Of a stretch of DNA of 64,000 bases, positions 1 to 12,020 are shown piece by piece (the stretch's first letter is position 1; each line of letters opens with the position of its first letter). Where the stretch lies: assembly GCA_017893485.1 (NCBI GenBank), contig CM030367.1:141997089-142061088 (forward strand). The letters are read 5' to 3'. Origin of the DNA: Hemerocallis citrina (taxonomy: Eukaryota > Streptophyta > Magnoliopsida > Asparagales > Asphodelaceae). Below the pieces are notes generated by a model that saw only the letters and a program-made list of their open reading frames with translations, ran no database searches and was not told where the DNA came from. The position numbers and the translations under genes were made by a program.

Positions 1-963
1 CTGAGAATCAACGGTCTCCGAATGTTTCATAAGATAATTGACACATTCATAGAGAGTAGCTGGATCCTCATATTTAGCTTTAGGAAGAGATGAACTAGAA
101 GAGGCAGAAGGTCTAGAAGGTCTAGCAGTAGAACCCAAAGGAACTTGAGAAAGTGGAGGAGACCTAGGGGTTGTACTAGGAGCAGGATCAAGAAGCTTCA
201 TACGTGCTAAACTAGCACGATCAAAGCATTCATACTGCTTAACAACATTGGTCTCGGAATCGAGATCAATATCATAAGTTGTAAAGACCCTGGTCAGAAG
301 ACCTCCAAAGGGAAGGAAATGAACATGATGTTGTTGGAGTTTAGAGAAGATGACTCGACCCCAATTAATAGCTATTTTACCAAAAATGGCATAAACAGCT
401 TGTTGCAATTCCATTGAATATTGATCATAACTTCCTCTTTTGGGAAGAATGTTATAAGCTAATATTCGTGCAACTAGTTTTGCAACTGGTGTAATATTTT
501 TGCTTGTCATTGGGGGTCCTTGATTAGGTAAAAATATTTTAGACATGATAGAAAAATCATCAAGGATTATGTCTCCTAAGTCAAGTCCTTCGTTATCAAT
601 ACCCATTACTTGATTGATTCTCTCGGGTGTGAGAGATATCTTGGTATTTTTAACGGAAGACCGAATCACAACATTTCCATCTCTTAATTGCACAACTCTC
701 ATATTTGTATAAAAGAGATAGATTAATTGTGGATAATAATCGGGTTGGTTAGCAAGAGAAAGATATTCATAAAGGCTACAATTTTGAAATAGGGGTACTA
801 GATTAAACCTATCCAAATCATTAAAGTTAACAAACCGACCCGGAAAAATGATAATGCTACACATCAATTGCCAACGTTCTAGAAGATCCTGACTTAACAA
901 AAACTGAGAGTAATCTTGAGAAGAGCTACCCTCATGAGATCTCTTAGATCGTTTAGGTGCCAT
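1..963 (-). CDS. Extra ORF downstream of copia pol; putative plant transposon protein, C-terminus beyond the window
   Basis: A 321-codon frame with no stop reads from an ATG at 963 to base 1 and is open at the window edge. It begins MAPKRSKRSHEGSSS, a basic and Ser-rich N-terminus. A globular part follows with motifs such as LLERWQLMCSIIIFPGRFVN and ITPVAKLVARILAYNILP, then a Pro/Ser-rich tail (near residues 265-300). The globular part resembles the 'putative plant transposon protein' domain that I recall from ORFs lying between pol and the 3' LTR of plant retrotransposons. Its role is unknown. It lies on the same strand as pol, 473 bp beyond the pol end, after a CT-rich leader of its own. 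It is intact as far as visible, unlike the broken gag-pol upstream. It could instead be a captured host gene. The ORF is certain; the family call is moderate. Confidence 0.7.
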   Translation of the reverse strand, partial: MAPKRSKRSHEGSSSQDYSQFLLSQDLLERWQLMCSIIIFPGRFVNFNDLDRFNLVPLFQNCSLYEYLSLANQPDYYPQLIYLFYTNMRVVQLRDGNVVIRSSVKNTKISLTPERINQVMGIDNEGLDLGDIILDDFSIMSKIFLPNQGPPMTSKNITPVAKLVARILAYNILPKRGSYDQYSMELQQAVYAIFGKIAINWGRVIFSKLQQHHVHFLPFGGLLTRVFTTYDIDLDSETNVVKQYECFDRASLARMKLLDPAPSTTPRSPPLSQVPLGSTARPSRPSASSSSSLPKAKYEDPATLYECVNYLMKHSETVDSQ

Positions 964-1435
964 TAAGAGAAATGCAAGAGATGAGATTTTACCAACAAGG
1001 AATAGAGAGACAAACAGCAAGATGCGGCAGTCGACTCTTCGGAATTGATCTTCTTCTCTCCTTAGGGTTTGAGATTGGGGATAAAAGTAAAAAGTGGAAG
1101 ATGGAGGCTGTGAAAAGGGGTTTTAACTGAGGGCAGACGGCTGAGATCAAGAGGGAAGAAATCGATGGTTGAGATAAGAGGTCACGGGTGAAAAAGAAAA
1201 AAAATTTTATCTCAAAAGCTGCGATGAATAGTCGCTGAAGACATTTGAACTCGCGACAGTCGACTGGTAGGGTATATCAGTCGACTTAGTCGAGAAGAGA
1301 CTAAATTTTATATGTCTGCTGATCAGTCGACTGTTATAAGGACCAGGCGACTGTTCAGAGAACAAAAATAGGTATTTATGAAAATACAGTACAGTCGACT
1401 TATTCAAAAACACAGTCGACTTAACAGAGAAATTT
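964..1435 (-). promoter_or_regulatory. Spacer between pol and the extra ORF, with CT-rich leader and palindrome pairs
   Basis: No credible gene. On the minus strand it holds three pairs of CAGTCGACTG-like palindromes (starts 1257/1278, 1324/1344, 1392/1413) and a single at 1028. A pyrimidine-rich, leader-like stretch precedes the ATG at 963. It may carry a promoter or leader for the downstream ORF, but I see no certain TATA box. An 83-codon frame here (1207-1458) overlaps the pol tail and palindromes and looks like a shadow. Confidence 0.4.
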
Positions 1436-4408
1436 TTAACAGATGTCAATAAAATCACATATTCCTAGTTCTCTTCTTAAATTAATAAAAGTATCTTCTT
1501 TAAGGGGTTTGGTAAATATGTTTGCTACTTGTTTATCAGTAGAGATAAAGTCTAAAGATATATCTCATTTTAAAACATGATCACGTAAAAAATGATGTCG
1601 AATATCAATGTGTTTCGTACGTGAATGTTGAATCGGATTTTTAGATAAATTAATTGCACTGGTATTATCACACATAATTGAGGATTTCTCAAATGAAATA
1701 CCATAATCTAATAAAGTTTGTTTCATCCAGAAGATTTGTGCACATGCCAAACTTGCAGCGATATACTCAGCTTCTGTGGTTGATAGGGATACGAAATTTT
1801 GCTTTTTACTGCACCAAGAGACTAGGGAATGTCCCAAAAAGTGACATGTACCACTAGTGCTCTTGCGATCAGTTTTGCTTCCAGCAAAATCAGCATCGCT
1901 ATATGACAGAAGTTGAAAATTATCGGTGCGTGGATAAAATAAACCATATTCAGATGTGCCTTTAATATATCTTAAAATTCGTTTCACTGCTTTTAAATGA
2001 GACTCTTTAGGACAAGATTGATATCTAGCACATAAACATACGCTGAACATAATATCTGGTCTACTTGCGGTAATATATAAGAGTGAACCAATCATACCTC
2101 GATAGAGTTTTTGGTCAACACTATTACCTAATATATCTTTGTCAAGGATAGTAGTAGTAGCCATAGGTGTGGATTTACTACTAGTACTATCCATGTTAAA
2201 ACGTTTGAGTAATTCCTTTGCATATTTTCCTTGATTGATAAATATGCCATTTGAGGACTGCTTTATTTGAAGTCCAAGGAAATAATTGAGTTCACCCATG
2301 TGACTCATCTCAAATTCGTTTTTCATGGTATTAGCAAACTCTTGACATAGATTATTATTAGTAGAACCAAAAATTATATCATCAACATATATTTGTATGA
2401 TTAAGATATCATTCTTAACTCTTTTGATAAACATTGTAGTGTCTACTTTACCTATTTCAAATCCTGTTTCTAAAAGAAAAGTTTTCAAACGATCATACCA
2501 AGCACGAGGTGCTTGTTTAAGACCGTATAAGGCCTTTTTCAATTTATAAACATGATCTGGAAATTGTTCATGTTCAAAACCTGGTGGTTGTTTAACATAA
2601 ACATTTTCTTTAATAAACCAATTAAGGAAAGCATTTTTAACATCCATTTGATAAAGTATAAAATTCATGAAACAAGCAAAAGATAATAAAATACAAATAG
2701 ATTCTAGTCTAGCAACAGGTGCATATGTTTCATCAAAATCTATACCTTCTTCTTGATTATACCCTTGAGCAACTAATCTAGCCTTGTTCCTTACAACTTG
2801 TCCTGATTCAACTAACTTATTTTTAAATACCCATTTGGTACCAATAATAGTCTGATCAGGAGGTCGAGGAACTAAATCCCATACATCATTCCTTATAAAT
2901 TGGTTTAGTTCATCTTGCATGGCATTCATCCAATATTCATTCTCACAAGCTTCTTGTATATTTTTCGGTTCAAAATCCGACAAGAATGCTGTATGAGAAA
3001 TCATATTAACATGTGAACGTGTCTGAATATCATGGGAGATGTCACCAATTATTAAGTCATGAGGATGATCTTTAACTTCAACAAATGACTTTGGTAAAGT
3101 TGAAGATACCACAATAGGATCAGTCGACTTGACAGGTTCTTCAGTCGACTGCTTTTCATCAGTCGACTGGGAGTCCTTATCAGTCAACTTATCAGTCAGA
3201 TTAATTTGTTCTAAAGATTTAATCACATTATCTAAAGGTGATGAATCAGTTTCATCATCTTTATTTAAAGTTGATGAAGGCAGAGATTCATCGAATGTAA
3301 CATGCATTGATTCTTCAGTAGTCATTGTAGACTTATTGAAAACTCTATATGCTTTACTTCTATTTGAGTATCCTAAAAAGATACCCTCATTAGATCTAGG
3401 ATCAAATTTGTCTATATTATCTTTTGTGTTTAGAATAAAACACTTACAACCAAATGTCTTAAAGTAAGAGACTTTAGGAATTTTATTGAAAAACAACTCA
3501 TAACAAGTCTTCTTTAGCTTAGGTCTTATAAGAATTCTATTTAAAACATAACAAGCTGTAGCAACAGCTTCAGCCCAAAAGTGCTTTGGTAAATTGCTTT
3601 CAACAAGCATAGTACGTGCGCATTCTTGCAAAGTCCTATTCTTCCTTTCAACCACTCCATTTTGTGGTGAAGCTCTAGGAAATGCAAACGAATGTGTTAT
3701 ACCATTCTTGTTGCAATATTCTGTAAATGTTTCATTTTCAAATTCTCCACCATGATCACTTCTAATAGTGACTATGGTTAGAGATCTTTGATTTTGAATA
3801 CGTTTACAAAAATGTGCAAATTCATCAAAAGCATCATTTTTATGTTTTAAAAAGAATGTCCATGTGAATCTTGAAAAATCATCTACTAAAACAAATACAT
3901 ATCTACTTTTATTTAAAGAAGCAACTCTAGTAGGGCTAAATAAATCCATATGAATTAATTCGAGCGGCCTACTAGTAGAAATTACTTCTTTTGTTTTAAA
4001 AGTGGATTTGATTTGTTTTCCTAGTTGACATGCATCACATAACTTATCCTTTTTAAAGGATAGTTTTGACAGTCCTTTAACTAGGTTATATTTAGATAAT
4101 TTTGAGAGATTCTTCATGTTCACATGTCCAAATCTTCTATGCCATAGCCAAGATTCATTGTTAGAGGTTATTAAACAAAAATCATTTGAACAATCTATTG
4201 CATTCAAACACAATTCATAAATATTATTTTTACGAAAACCTTGAAAAATAACATTTTGCATAGTAGAGTCATAAATTAAACATGCATCCTTTTCAAATAC
4301 TATTTTATACCCTTTATCACATAATTGACTAATACTTAATAAATTATGCTTTAAACCACTAACTAATAATACATTTTCTATGGTTGGGTTAGAAGTTTTA
4401 CCGACCAT
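1436..4408 (-). pseudogene. Ty1/copia pol: integrase, reverse transcriptase, RNase H
   Basis: Reading from 4408 down, the order is GAG-pre-integrase ([14 protein letters not shown]), integrase core ([25 protein letters not shown], then the third acidic residue in [13 protein letters not shown]), a low-complexity linker rich in Gln/Lys-Ser-Thr, RT ([33 protein letters not shown], catalytic YVDDIIFGS) and RNase H ([30 protein letters not shown]). Integrase before RT defines copia. The 947-codon frame stops at TGA 1565-1567, but RNase H-like sequence with the FTKPL motif continues in the same frame to a stop at 1436-1438, so the stop is premature. The linker is where palindrome pairs 3121/3142 and 3160/3181 are translated. 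The frame is otherwise open over 2.8 kb, so the element is fairly young. Confidence 0.92.
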
Positions 4409-4608
4409 GCCGATACCTATGACTTTGCCTTTGTTGTTATCACCAAAGGTGACAGTTCCTCCATCTATGCTTTGGATGGTAGATAGAAGGTTGGCATGTC
4501 ATGTCATATGTTTTGAACATCCGCTGTCGAGTATCCAACGATCTTTCTTGGGTACCTATAAAAAATTTAAGGTAAATATGGTACCCTTTTTATTGGGTCC
4601 AAAACATA
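4409..4608 (-). pseudogene. Broken copia aspartic protease segment between gag and pol
   Basis: The minus strand encodes WILDSGCSKHMT, the copia protease active-site region (D-S-G), followed by [16 protein letters not shown], which leads in frame into the pol start. Just after HMT there is an in-frame TGA. The gag frame ends at 4609 in a different phase. The original gag-protease-pol fusion has therefore lost its frame near 4610-4660 and gained a stop inside protease. The element should not be autonomous as it stands. Confidence 0.75.
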
Positions 4609-6426
4609 TTAGTTTGGGAGAAACCAAACCCATGAAGAGTTCGATTTTCCTCCATAAGCAGGAATATAATTAATAGAATTACACACATTTAAAACATATG
4701 AATTAATATATGCAATTCTATCATTCTGATTTAAGCAGACTGGAACCCATATAAACTTGTTCTGTCCAGTCGACTTAACAGTGTTCTTCAGTCGACTGCT
4801 AGTGTGAGTCAGTCGACTGGATGATACACTAGGTCGACTTATATGAGGTTTTGATCTCATTGAATAAGATTCAATTCCTCTGGACAGACGACTGGTAGGT
4901 TGGCTCAGTCGACTTAACCGAACAGTAGTCTTGATTTTATCACTAACATTTACAGCCTTAGGCCTTTCAAAAAATTCATACAACTTGTGTGTAACACTAG
5001 AAATAGATGCTGATTTATTTCTACTAGTGTTTTTAGCAGGAGATTCTTTTACAGAAGAATTTTTAAAACCAAGACCGTATTTTTGACTAGATTTTACTTG
5101 ATGATGAAGCACATCATTTAAATTCTCTTTGCCTTTGTTAAACTTAGATACGTTCTTTGATATCTCTTCGTAATTCTTCTTGAGAGATTCAAGATCAGTA
5201 TCTAAACTTGCAATGCGAGAATTTAAAGATTTTACTTCCTTATCAAGGTTAAGATTTTCTTGAGTAAGTGTTTGATTCACTTTCTCTAGATTCTTAACTC
5301 TAATCTTTTCTTTTTTTAACTCTTGGAATATTTCATTAAAGGCATCAAGAAGATCTTCTGAGTCGAAGTCATTACTTACATGATCTTGTGTGGCCATGAA
5401 GCACATATTTGCCACTTCGTTGTTTTCATCCGTTTCTTCTTCGGAAGAGGAATCATTATCATCCCATGTAGCTTGATAGGCCTTCTTGTTTTTGGCAAAT
5501 TTATTCTTTGAATATTTGCCCTTCTTGAAGTTGGATGGTTTTCCCTTGTTCTTTGCATTTTCTAAGGGACAATCCTTCTTCATGTGACCTGTTTTATTGC
5601 ACCTGAAACAAGTAGGAGGGTCATTAGCATCTCTATTTTTAGAATTAAACTTACCCTTCTTTAAGAATTTTTTGAATCTTCGAGTGAACATTGCTATCTC
5701 CTCTTCATCTTCTTCCTCATCTTCCGAGTTTGTCATGGCTTTAAAAGCCAAGAATTTCTTCTTTGCTTGATGTGATTCTGCATCCTTCTTTCGATCTTCA
5801 AGTTGAACCTCGTATGCCATGAGATTTCCCACAAGATTCTCGAGCGAGAGTTGTGACAAATCATTTGCTTCTTCTATTGCCGTGGTCTTCTTTTCCCATT
5901 CTGGAGTGAGTGCACGTAGGACTTTTCTAACCATCTCTGCTTGAGTGTAAGTCTTTCCAAGTGCCACAAGAGAGTTTGTGATATCAGTAAATCTGGTGAT
6001 CATCTCGGACACAGTCTCATTGTCCTTCATTCGGAACATCTCAAACCTGTGAACAAGAACAGAGATTTTAGACTCTTTAACTTTATTTGTCCCTTCATGT
6101 GTTACCTCGAGTGTATGCCAGATTTGATGTGCGGTTGTAGCAGTTGATACACGGTTGAATTCTTCCTTTGTGAGTGCACAAAATAATGCATTCATTGCTT
6201 TGGCATTGTTCATAGTTTGGTTCTTTTGATCATCATTCCATTGTGCATATGGAATGATAGGAGCAGTGAATTCCGTCTCTGTCATTTGCCATATTTCGTA
6301 GTTGATAGATTGGAGGTAGATTCTCATTCGGCACTTCCAATAATTGTAGTTAGTTCCATCGAATAGCGGTGGCCGTTGTGTAGATTGGCCTTCATGGTAC
6401 TGATTAGTGTTTGAAGTAGTTGCCAT
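4609..6426 (-). CDS. Ty1/copia gag (capsid/nucleocapsid)
   Basis: The gag frame has 605 codons. I start it at the ATG 6426-6424 (MATTSNTNQYHEG), because the upstream in-frame sequence is the PBS. Order: FDGTNYNYWKCRMRIYLQS (DUF4219/UBN2-type start), a UBN2 capsid-like region with VSEMITRFTDITNSL, an acidic/basic linker, a CCHC zinc knuckle CFRCNKTGHMKKDC (C-x2-C-x4-H-x4-C) near residue 280, then a predicted coiled coil (KNLEKVNQTLTQENLNLDKE) and a Ser/Arg-rich tail. The tail translates three palindrome pairs (4767/4789, 4810/4831, 4885/4906) as SRL or KST in different frames. The product would form the cytoplasmic particle and package RNA. The frame is intact, but its junction to protease is shifted. 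Confidence 0.88.
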   Translation of the reverse strand: MATTSNTNQYHEGQSTQRPPLFDGTNYNYWKCRMRIYLQSINYEIWQMTETEFTAPIIPYAQWNDDQKNQTMNNAKAMNALFCALTKEEFNRVSTATTAHQIWHTLEVTHEGTNKVKESKISVLVHRFEMFRMKDNETVSEMITRFTDITNSLVALGKTYTQAEMVRKVLRALTPEWEKKTTAIEEANDLSQLSLENLVGNLMAYEVQLEDRKKDAESHQAKKKFLAFKAMTNSEDEEEDEEEIAMFTRRFKKFLKKGKFNSKNRDANDPPTCFRCNKTGHMKKDCPLENAKNKGKPSNFKKGKYSKNKFAKNKKAYQATWDDNDSSSEEETDENNEVANMCFMATQDHVSNDFDSEDLLDAFNEIFQELKKEKIRVKNLEKVNQTLTQENLNLDKEVKSLNSRIASLDTDLESLKKNYEEISKNVSKFNKGKENLNDVLHHQVKSSQKYGLGFKNSSVKESPAKNTSRNKSASISSVTHKLYEFFERPKAVNVSDKIKTTVRLSRLSQPTSRLSRGIESYSMRSKPHISRPSVSSSRLTHTSSRLKNTVKSTGQNKFIWVPVCLNQNDRIAYINSYVLNVCNSINYIPAYGGKSNSSWVWFLPN

Positions 6427-6440
6427 TGCCTGTACACCTC

Positions 6441-6453
6441 GCTTTGATACCAA
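6441..6453 (-). promoter_or_regulatory. Copia primer-binding site
   Basis: On the minus strand TGGTATCAAAGC follows the LTR end after two bases. It matches the initiator-methionine tRNA 3' complement (TGGTATCAGAGC) with one change. It fixes the LTR boundary and the element's orientation. Confidence 0.8.
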
Positions 6454-6454
6454 G

Positions 6455-7896
6455 TGTTGGATCCTTTAGGCGAGACAACAAACACTAGAGGGGGGGGGGG
6501 GGTTGAATAGTGTTAATTAAAAACTGCGGAAATTTTCTTCGGTGCAGTCGACTTGGTTGTGAACCAGTCGACTGATATGACCAAATTAAAACAAATACAA
6601 CGACTCTGTGCAGTCGACTTATAGATGAGACAGGCGACTGAAGACACAATGAAAGTTCAACTTATGCGAGACTGATCAGTCGACTGATAGTGCAAGGAGT
6701 CGACTGTCCAGACAAGTTTTACAGAACTTAAGTAAACAAAAAAATAAATGCAAGATCAAGACAACCAATCACAGAGTACACAAGATATATCCTGGTTCGG
6801 TCCTTCCGACCTACATCTAGTCCCCAAGCAACCCACTTGAGATTTCCACTATTCTTGAAAAACAAGTTTACAAGAATACCCTACGGCGTTAAGACAACAA
6901 CCTTGTCTAACCCGTAGACCTTTCTCTCAACCAGAGAAAGCAGACCCACTCTACTACCGAGAGTGAACGACCGACTCTACACCCTAGAGTCTAAACCACT
7001 CTCCAACCGAGAGCAAAAAGAAAACAAGAAAAACTTTACAGTCAACCTATAGCCTTGTTGATGTGTTGTGTTGTTGCACGTGGCTAAAACAAGGTCGACT
7101 TCTATACCCAGTCCAGAACGAAATCGTTGTTATACTGGACTGAGTGTAGAGAACCACAGATTTTGAACTTGAAAGCTTTTTCTCACTTTTCACTTGGAAT
7201 TTCTCAAAGAGTGCTCGGAATCTTAAAAAGTATTGTTGTAAGATCTTCTCAGTGAGATCTGAACTCTATTTATAGAGTTAGATCTCCTGGACGTTGGGAG
7301 ACAGTTATTCCAACTGTCAACCAACGGATCTTAGAGCTTTTGATTTTGAAAAATTGATTTTGAAAACAGAAAACGGTCAAAAGCACTCGAACAGTCGACT
7401 GGGTTGCCATAATGAGTCGACTGGTCAGAGTTTGAATAAATTTAAATAGTTTTGTACTGTCAGTCGACTGCCAGAGGCATCAGTCGACTGGTACTCAAAA
7501 GTTAAATTACTTCAAAATATTTTGACTCTTTTTGTGATTTTTGAAAAACACACATTATAAGAAAGTGAGTGTGTGTGTGTGTGACAAGGCTTTACAATCA
7601 TACTAAGACTCAACAAAAGAAAAAATACAATGTTTACAAGACACAACAATTTGACAATTGCGCTTGAAGCCTCGAGTCTTGAGTCTTGATTTGAGTCTTG
7701 AGTCTTGTCTTGAGTCTTGAGTCTTTGTCTTGAGTCTTTGTCTTGAGTGTTGTCTAAAACAGTCTTTATCTAGAGCCTTTGTGCTTGTTCATTTGTTCAG
7801 CTGAAATAGTCTTTTGTATATACAACCTGCAATGTTAGCTGTATAGCATAGGCACATGTTGCAGTGTGTTGTGATCATCAAAATCAAGAATCAACA
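6455..7896 (-). mobile_element. 5' LTR of the copia element (1,442 bp)
   Basis: On the minus strand it starts TGTTGATTCTTGATTTTGAT at 7896 and ends ATCCAACA at 6455, next to the PBS. A TATA motif (CTATAAATAG on the minus strand) lies at 7265-7274. It contains five palindrome pairs (6545/6565, 6611/6631, 6677/6697, 7392/7414, 7461/7481), a G run of 13 (6490-6502), repeats based on GAGTCTT (about 7680-7745) and a short GT run near 7570. The matching 3' LTR would be left of the window. The flank starting at 7897 is TTATG; its duplicate partner is not visible. Confidence 0.85.
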
Positions 7897-8186
7897 TTAT
7901 GTTCATATTAAAATAAAGTAGTAGTAGTAGTAGTAGATAATTAAAAGAAGTAGTTGTAGATGTTTTATGTTCATATTAAAATAAAGTAGTAGTAGTAGTA
8001 GTAGATAATTAAAAGAAGTAGTTGTAGATGTTTTATGTTCATATTAGAATAAAGTAGTAGTAGTAGTAGATAATTAAAAGAAGTAGTTGTAGATGTTTTA
8101 TGTTCATTTTAAAATAAAGTAGTAGTAGCAGTAGATGATTAAAAGAAGTAGTTGTAGATGCTTTATGTTATGTTCATGGTTAAAAT
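7897..8186 (+). repeat. Left piece of LTR B with about four tandem 65-68-bp units
   Basis: Units start near 7897, 7965, 8033 and 8098. Each holds TTATGTTCATATTA, an AAATAAAG block and a GTAGTAG run. This is the continuation of the sequence at 14132 onward, separated from it by the solo LTR at 8187-14126. On the left it is cut by the copia LTR at 7896. Confidence 0.7.
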
Positions 8187-8680
8187 TGTAGCGCCCCGAT
8201 TTCCGATACCGGAAAACCGTGACACGAGCCAAGACCTTTTCTTCAATTAGTCACAATACACAGAAAAACAGGAGAATTTAAAACTTTTTATTCAATACAC
8301 AATGTGTTACAAGTCTGAATACTGTACAACTGTAATATCTTACAATGGAGTTACAATATTGCCTTTACATTTCTAAGTATTACAACCTTCACATCTTACA
8401 TCAGAGTACTTCTTAACTAATACAGAATCAATACATATTTTGCAGCGGAACTAAACTTAATACTGACTCCTTGCTTTCCTTGCCTTGAGTCCTCCTGAAT
8501 ATCGCCTTTGTACCTCGGCGATCCAGTACCTATGGAAGTGGGGACGTCAGTATTCACTGACGCTTAAAGGCTGATCATATAGCAGCGAATCTTCCAAACA
8601 ATATACAAAATATACAACATAGCAATGGTGTCGGTGTAGTTTAAGTGTACGTGAGTGCTATGACTAGACTCTAATGTGAT

Positions 8681-8866
8681 ACTTAAGTAGAACTAGGACA
8701 CTCCTATTCTAATATCCGGGATTTGAACCCGCGTTATGAATTCTAACTGTACACAACCCGTTCCTGACACCCACCCACGGCAGTTCAGGAATTAACAGCG
8801 CGAGATACGCAACCCGTGTCCTCAACTTGTGAGACGGCACCGTACGTATCCCTTTGACGGGAAGGT
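8681..8866 (-). repeat. Partial internal duplication in LTR A
   Basis: The block with GATTTGAACCCGCGTTATGAA, the C-rich GACACCCACC stretch and the GAGATACGCAACCCGTGTCC segment is repeated, rearranged, within 8867-9370. The opposite arm near 17300 has a single copy, so the extra block is probably specific to LTR A. Confidence 0.5.
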
Positions 8867-9829
8867 AGAACTAGGATGCTTCCTATTCTAATGTCAGCAA
8901 GTCTCCGAAAGTAACATGCAGCCCATAAATACATGCGACTCCATCTCAAGCCGTTTCTCCATATATAGGGATTTGAACCCGCGTTATGAACTTCTAATTG
9001 TACACAACCTGTTCCTGACACCCACACGTGACTCGCGAGGCTGCAGATGTGGTCATGTGCCACTGTTGCATTTCGCCCGTGGTGTCTATGTTCCCACCGC
9101 GACCCGGCTAACCGGACCTCACTCAAATTAGACGATCCCGACGTATCGGGTGTCATTACCAAAAACCAAACCATAGAGTTTCGCAAGCGCAGGGTAGCAC
9201 GAAGCCTACCCTGTGGCACTCTCTGGGGTATCGCAAGCGCAGGACTGCACAATGCATCCTGTGGCACCCCTAGCCACGGTACTTCAGGAATTAACAGAGC
9301 GAGATACGCAACCCGTGTCCTCAACTTGTGAGACGGCACCGTACGTATCCCTTTGACAGGAAGGTACAACCCGGTACACCACCTATGATCTGCCTCAAGA
9401 GACGAGTTAGTGTCGGGGCCCCCTACAACTGACCCCTCTCTCCCGGCAAAAGGTTTTAAGTAAACTGATCCTTATAAGTCACTATCCTAGTGATGTCCCT
9501 GACTCGAACAATCCTAGGGTGACAATATTATAACCACAACATGCTAGGCCTTAAGTTAGGCTTCGCAAGACAACTCTACTAGGCCGCTCAACCTAGACTT
9601 ACCAGAATCCCTCAGGACCTGGTTCGTGGCTCATCGATCCAAGACTCTGGTAACAATCTCTCTCTCAATCATCACTACCCCTAACTCGGATTCTACCAAC
9701 ACTCTCGGCCCACGGTCAACCTACATTGGTTAAGATCCGTCCACGTCCGAGGTGAGATTTATCCGTTTTGCTCTAAGGAGGTAGGATGTGATCTTGATGG
9801 TCGATAGCCCTAGGGTGGTAACATCACCC

Positions 9830-10130
9830 TAGACGAGCGCAACGAACTGTGTACTAGCTAACAAGCTATACACGAGCAACAACCACATACGAGCCAACTA
9901 AGCTACGTATGAACAATAACTGTCTACGAGCCAGGCGGGCCTCGTAGGAGATAACCATGTACATACCAGCCAAATAAGCCGCGTATGAGACCAACAGCTA
10001 CGTACGGGCCAGTCGGGCCGCGTACGAGACAACAACTTACATACGAGCCAACCAAGCTACGTATGAGACCCACCGCTACATACGGGCCAGTCGAGCCACG
10101 TACGAGCACGACCGTGTGCAAACAACCATA
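9830..10130 (-). repeat. Short tandem repeat, CGTAYGAGCCA type, in LTR A
   Basis: Degenerate units of about 28-32 bp built on ACATACGAGCCA and GCTACGTATGAG. The inverted counterpart is 16150-16440 in LTR B. The similar 77-aa open frames in the two arms come from this repeat, not from a gene. Confidence 0.6.
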
Positions 10131-11489
10131 CAGGTAATCAATCCTAGAAGCAACCAAGCGTGCTTACTAACAAACTTAATCTTCTACTATTAGAAGCAAC
10201 AAAAGGATCTACTAGTAGTCTAAGATCGGTATTCTACTAAGGAAGAATCCGAAGGCGACATAACCGCCTTTATCGAATTAACTATCGCTAGTGGTCTTCC
10301 CGATCTTACTACTTCGACCTATAATGTCTTAGGCATGACATACACTCGTAGGCATCTTCCTAAAGTAATCCAATTACCAAATAGAACTACTCACCATCAC
10401 ACTCCTAAGTATGAATATGATTAATGCTTGTGTTTTCATCGAGCTTAAACATAAAAATCACTACGACCTAGACATAGAGTCTACTATAGTCAAGCGAGCA
10501 TAAAAACTTACTACTTATCTTGACTAATCACCATAACACAAGCATGGATAGATAACTAATATAACATACAATCATTCCAAGGTATAGTAGATATTCTAAC
10601 ATTACTCCTACAATGTTCTAATCATGTATTACTCTAGCATGGCATAGAATCCAACATAAATCACTACAACTAGCCATGGGTAGTTTCTTTACCCTAAGCA
10701 TGAACATCCTAGTATGGGTATCCTTAACTTAATATGATCAATAATTTGCATGATCCCTACTTACTTAGCATAAGTCATGATCATCTACTAACATAGTATA
10801 CACTTCTCTACCATTTATCTAGCATGGTATACAATTTGCATACAATTTAAACTAGCATGATATGCCAAATACTTACAATTAAGCTAGCATGATATATCGC
10901 TTTCCGACAATTAAACTAGCATGGTATATGATTTTATCATGGATCCTACAACACTCTAGGCACAATAAAATTTATCCAAACATTGTAGGAAACTTTTGGA
11001 TTGAATCCTACACATTCTAAGCATAACTTAGTCACTAAACATGATAGGAAACTTTAGGAATGAATCCTACAAAATTCTAGTATAAGTGAGTTACTAAACA
11101 TGATAGGAAAAGAATCCTACAACATTACCAAGCATGCTAGGAAAAGAATCCTACAACATTCTAAACGTTAAGCATGGTAGGATAAGTTTATAAAACATTC
11201 TATAATTAATTAAGCATAGAATCATGGTAGGATATTTTTATAAGTAATCCTACAACTAGCTAAGCATGGATTATGGCTTCTAAGCATTTCTAGAAGCAAG
11301 CTACCACTAACTAAGCATGGTAGACATGGTAGGATATTTTTAAAGCAATCTTACAACTAATTAAGCATAGATATGGCTTCTAATTATTTTTAGAAGCAAA
11401 GCTACAACTAACTAAGCATGGTAAGCATGGTAGGATATTTTTTAAATGCAATCCTACAACTAACTAAGCATGGATATGGCTTCTAATTA

Positions 11490-12020
11490 TTTTTTAGGAA
11501 TAATCCTACAACATGAGTAGCATGAATATGACTTCTAATTATTTTTAGAAGTGATCCTACAATATAAGTGGCATGAATATGACTTCTAATTAATTTTAGA
11601 AGTGATCCTACAATATAAGTGGCATGAATATGACTTCTAATTAATTTTAGAAGTAATCCTACAATATAAGTAGCATGGAAGTGGCTTCTAAACATTTTTA
11701 GAGGAAATCCTACAACACTTGAAGCATAAACATGGCTTCTAAATAATTTTAGGAGTAATCCTACAACACTTGAAGCATAAACATGGCTTCGAAATAACTT
11801 TAGAAGTAATCCTACAACACTTGAAGCATAAACATGGCTTCTAAATAATTTTAGAAATAATCCTACAACACTTGAAGCATAAACATGGCTTCTAAATAAT
11901 TTTAGAAGTAATCCTACAACACTTGAAGCATAAACATGGCTTCTAAATAATTTTAGAAGTAATCCTACAACACTTGAAGCATAGATATGGCTTCTAAATA
12001 ATTTTAGAAGCAATCCTACA
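11490..12020 (-). repeat. Tandem array of about 60-bp units in LTR A
   Basis: About nine units with AGAAGTAATCCTACAACACTT, GAAGCATAAACATGGCTTCT and TAAATAATTTT. The unit length is close to a multiple of three, which leaves a repetitive 176-codon open frame; I do not regard it as a gene. Confidence 0.75.

Noticed and set aside
11483..12013. 176-codon repetitive ORF as a repeat protein gene
   Set aside because: A unit near 60 bp keeps one frame open by chance; the sequence lies inside a solo LTR and has no leader or known motif.
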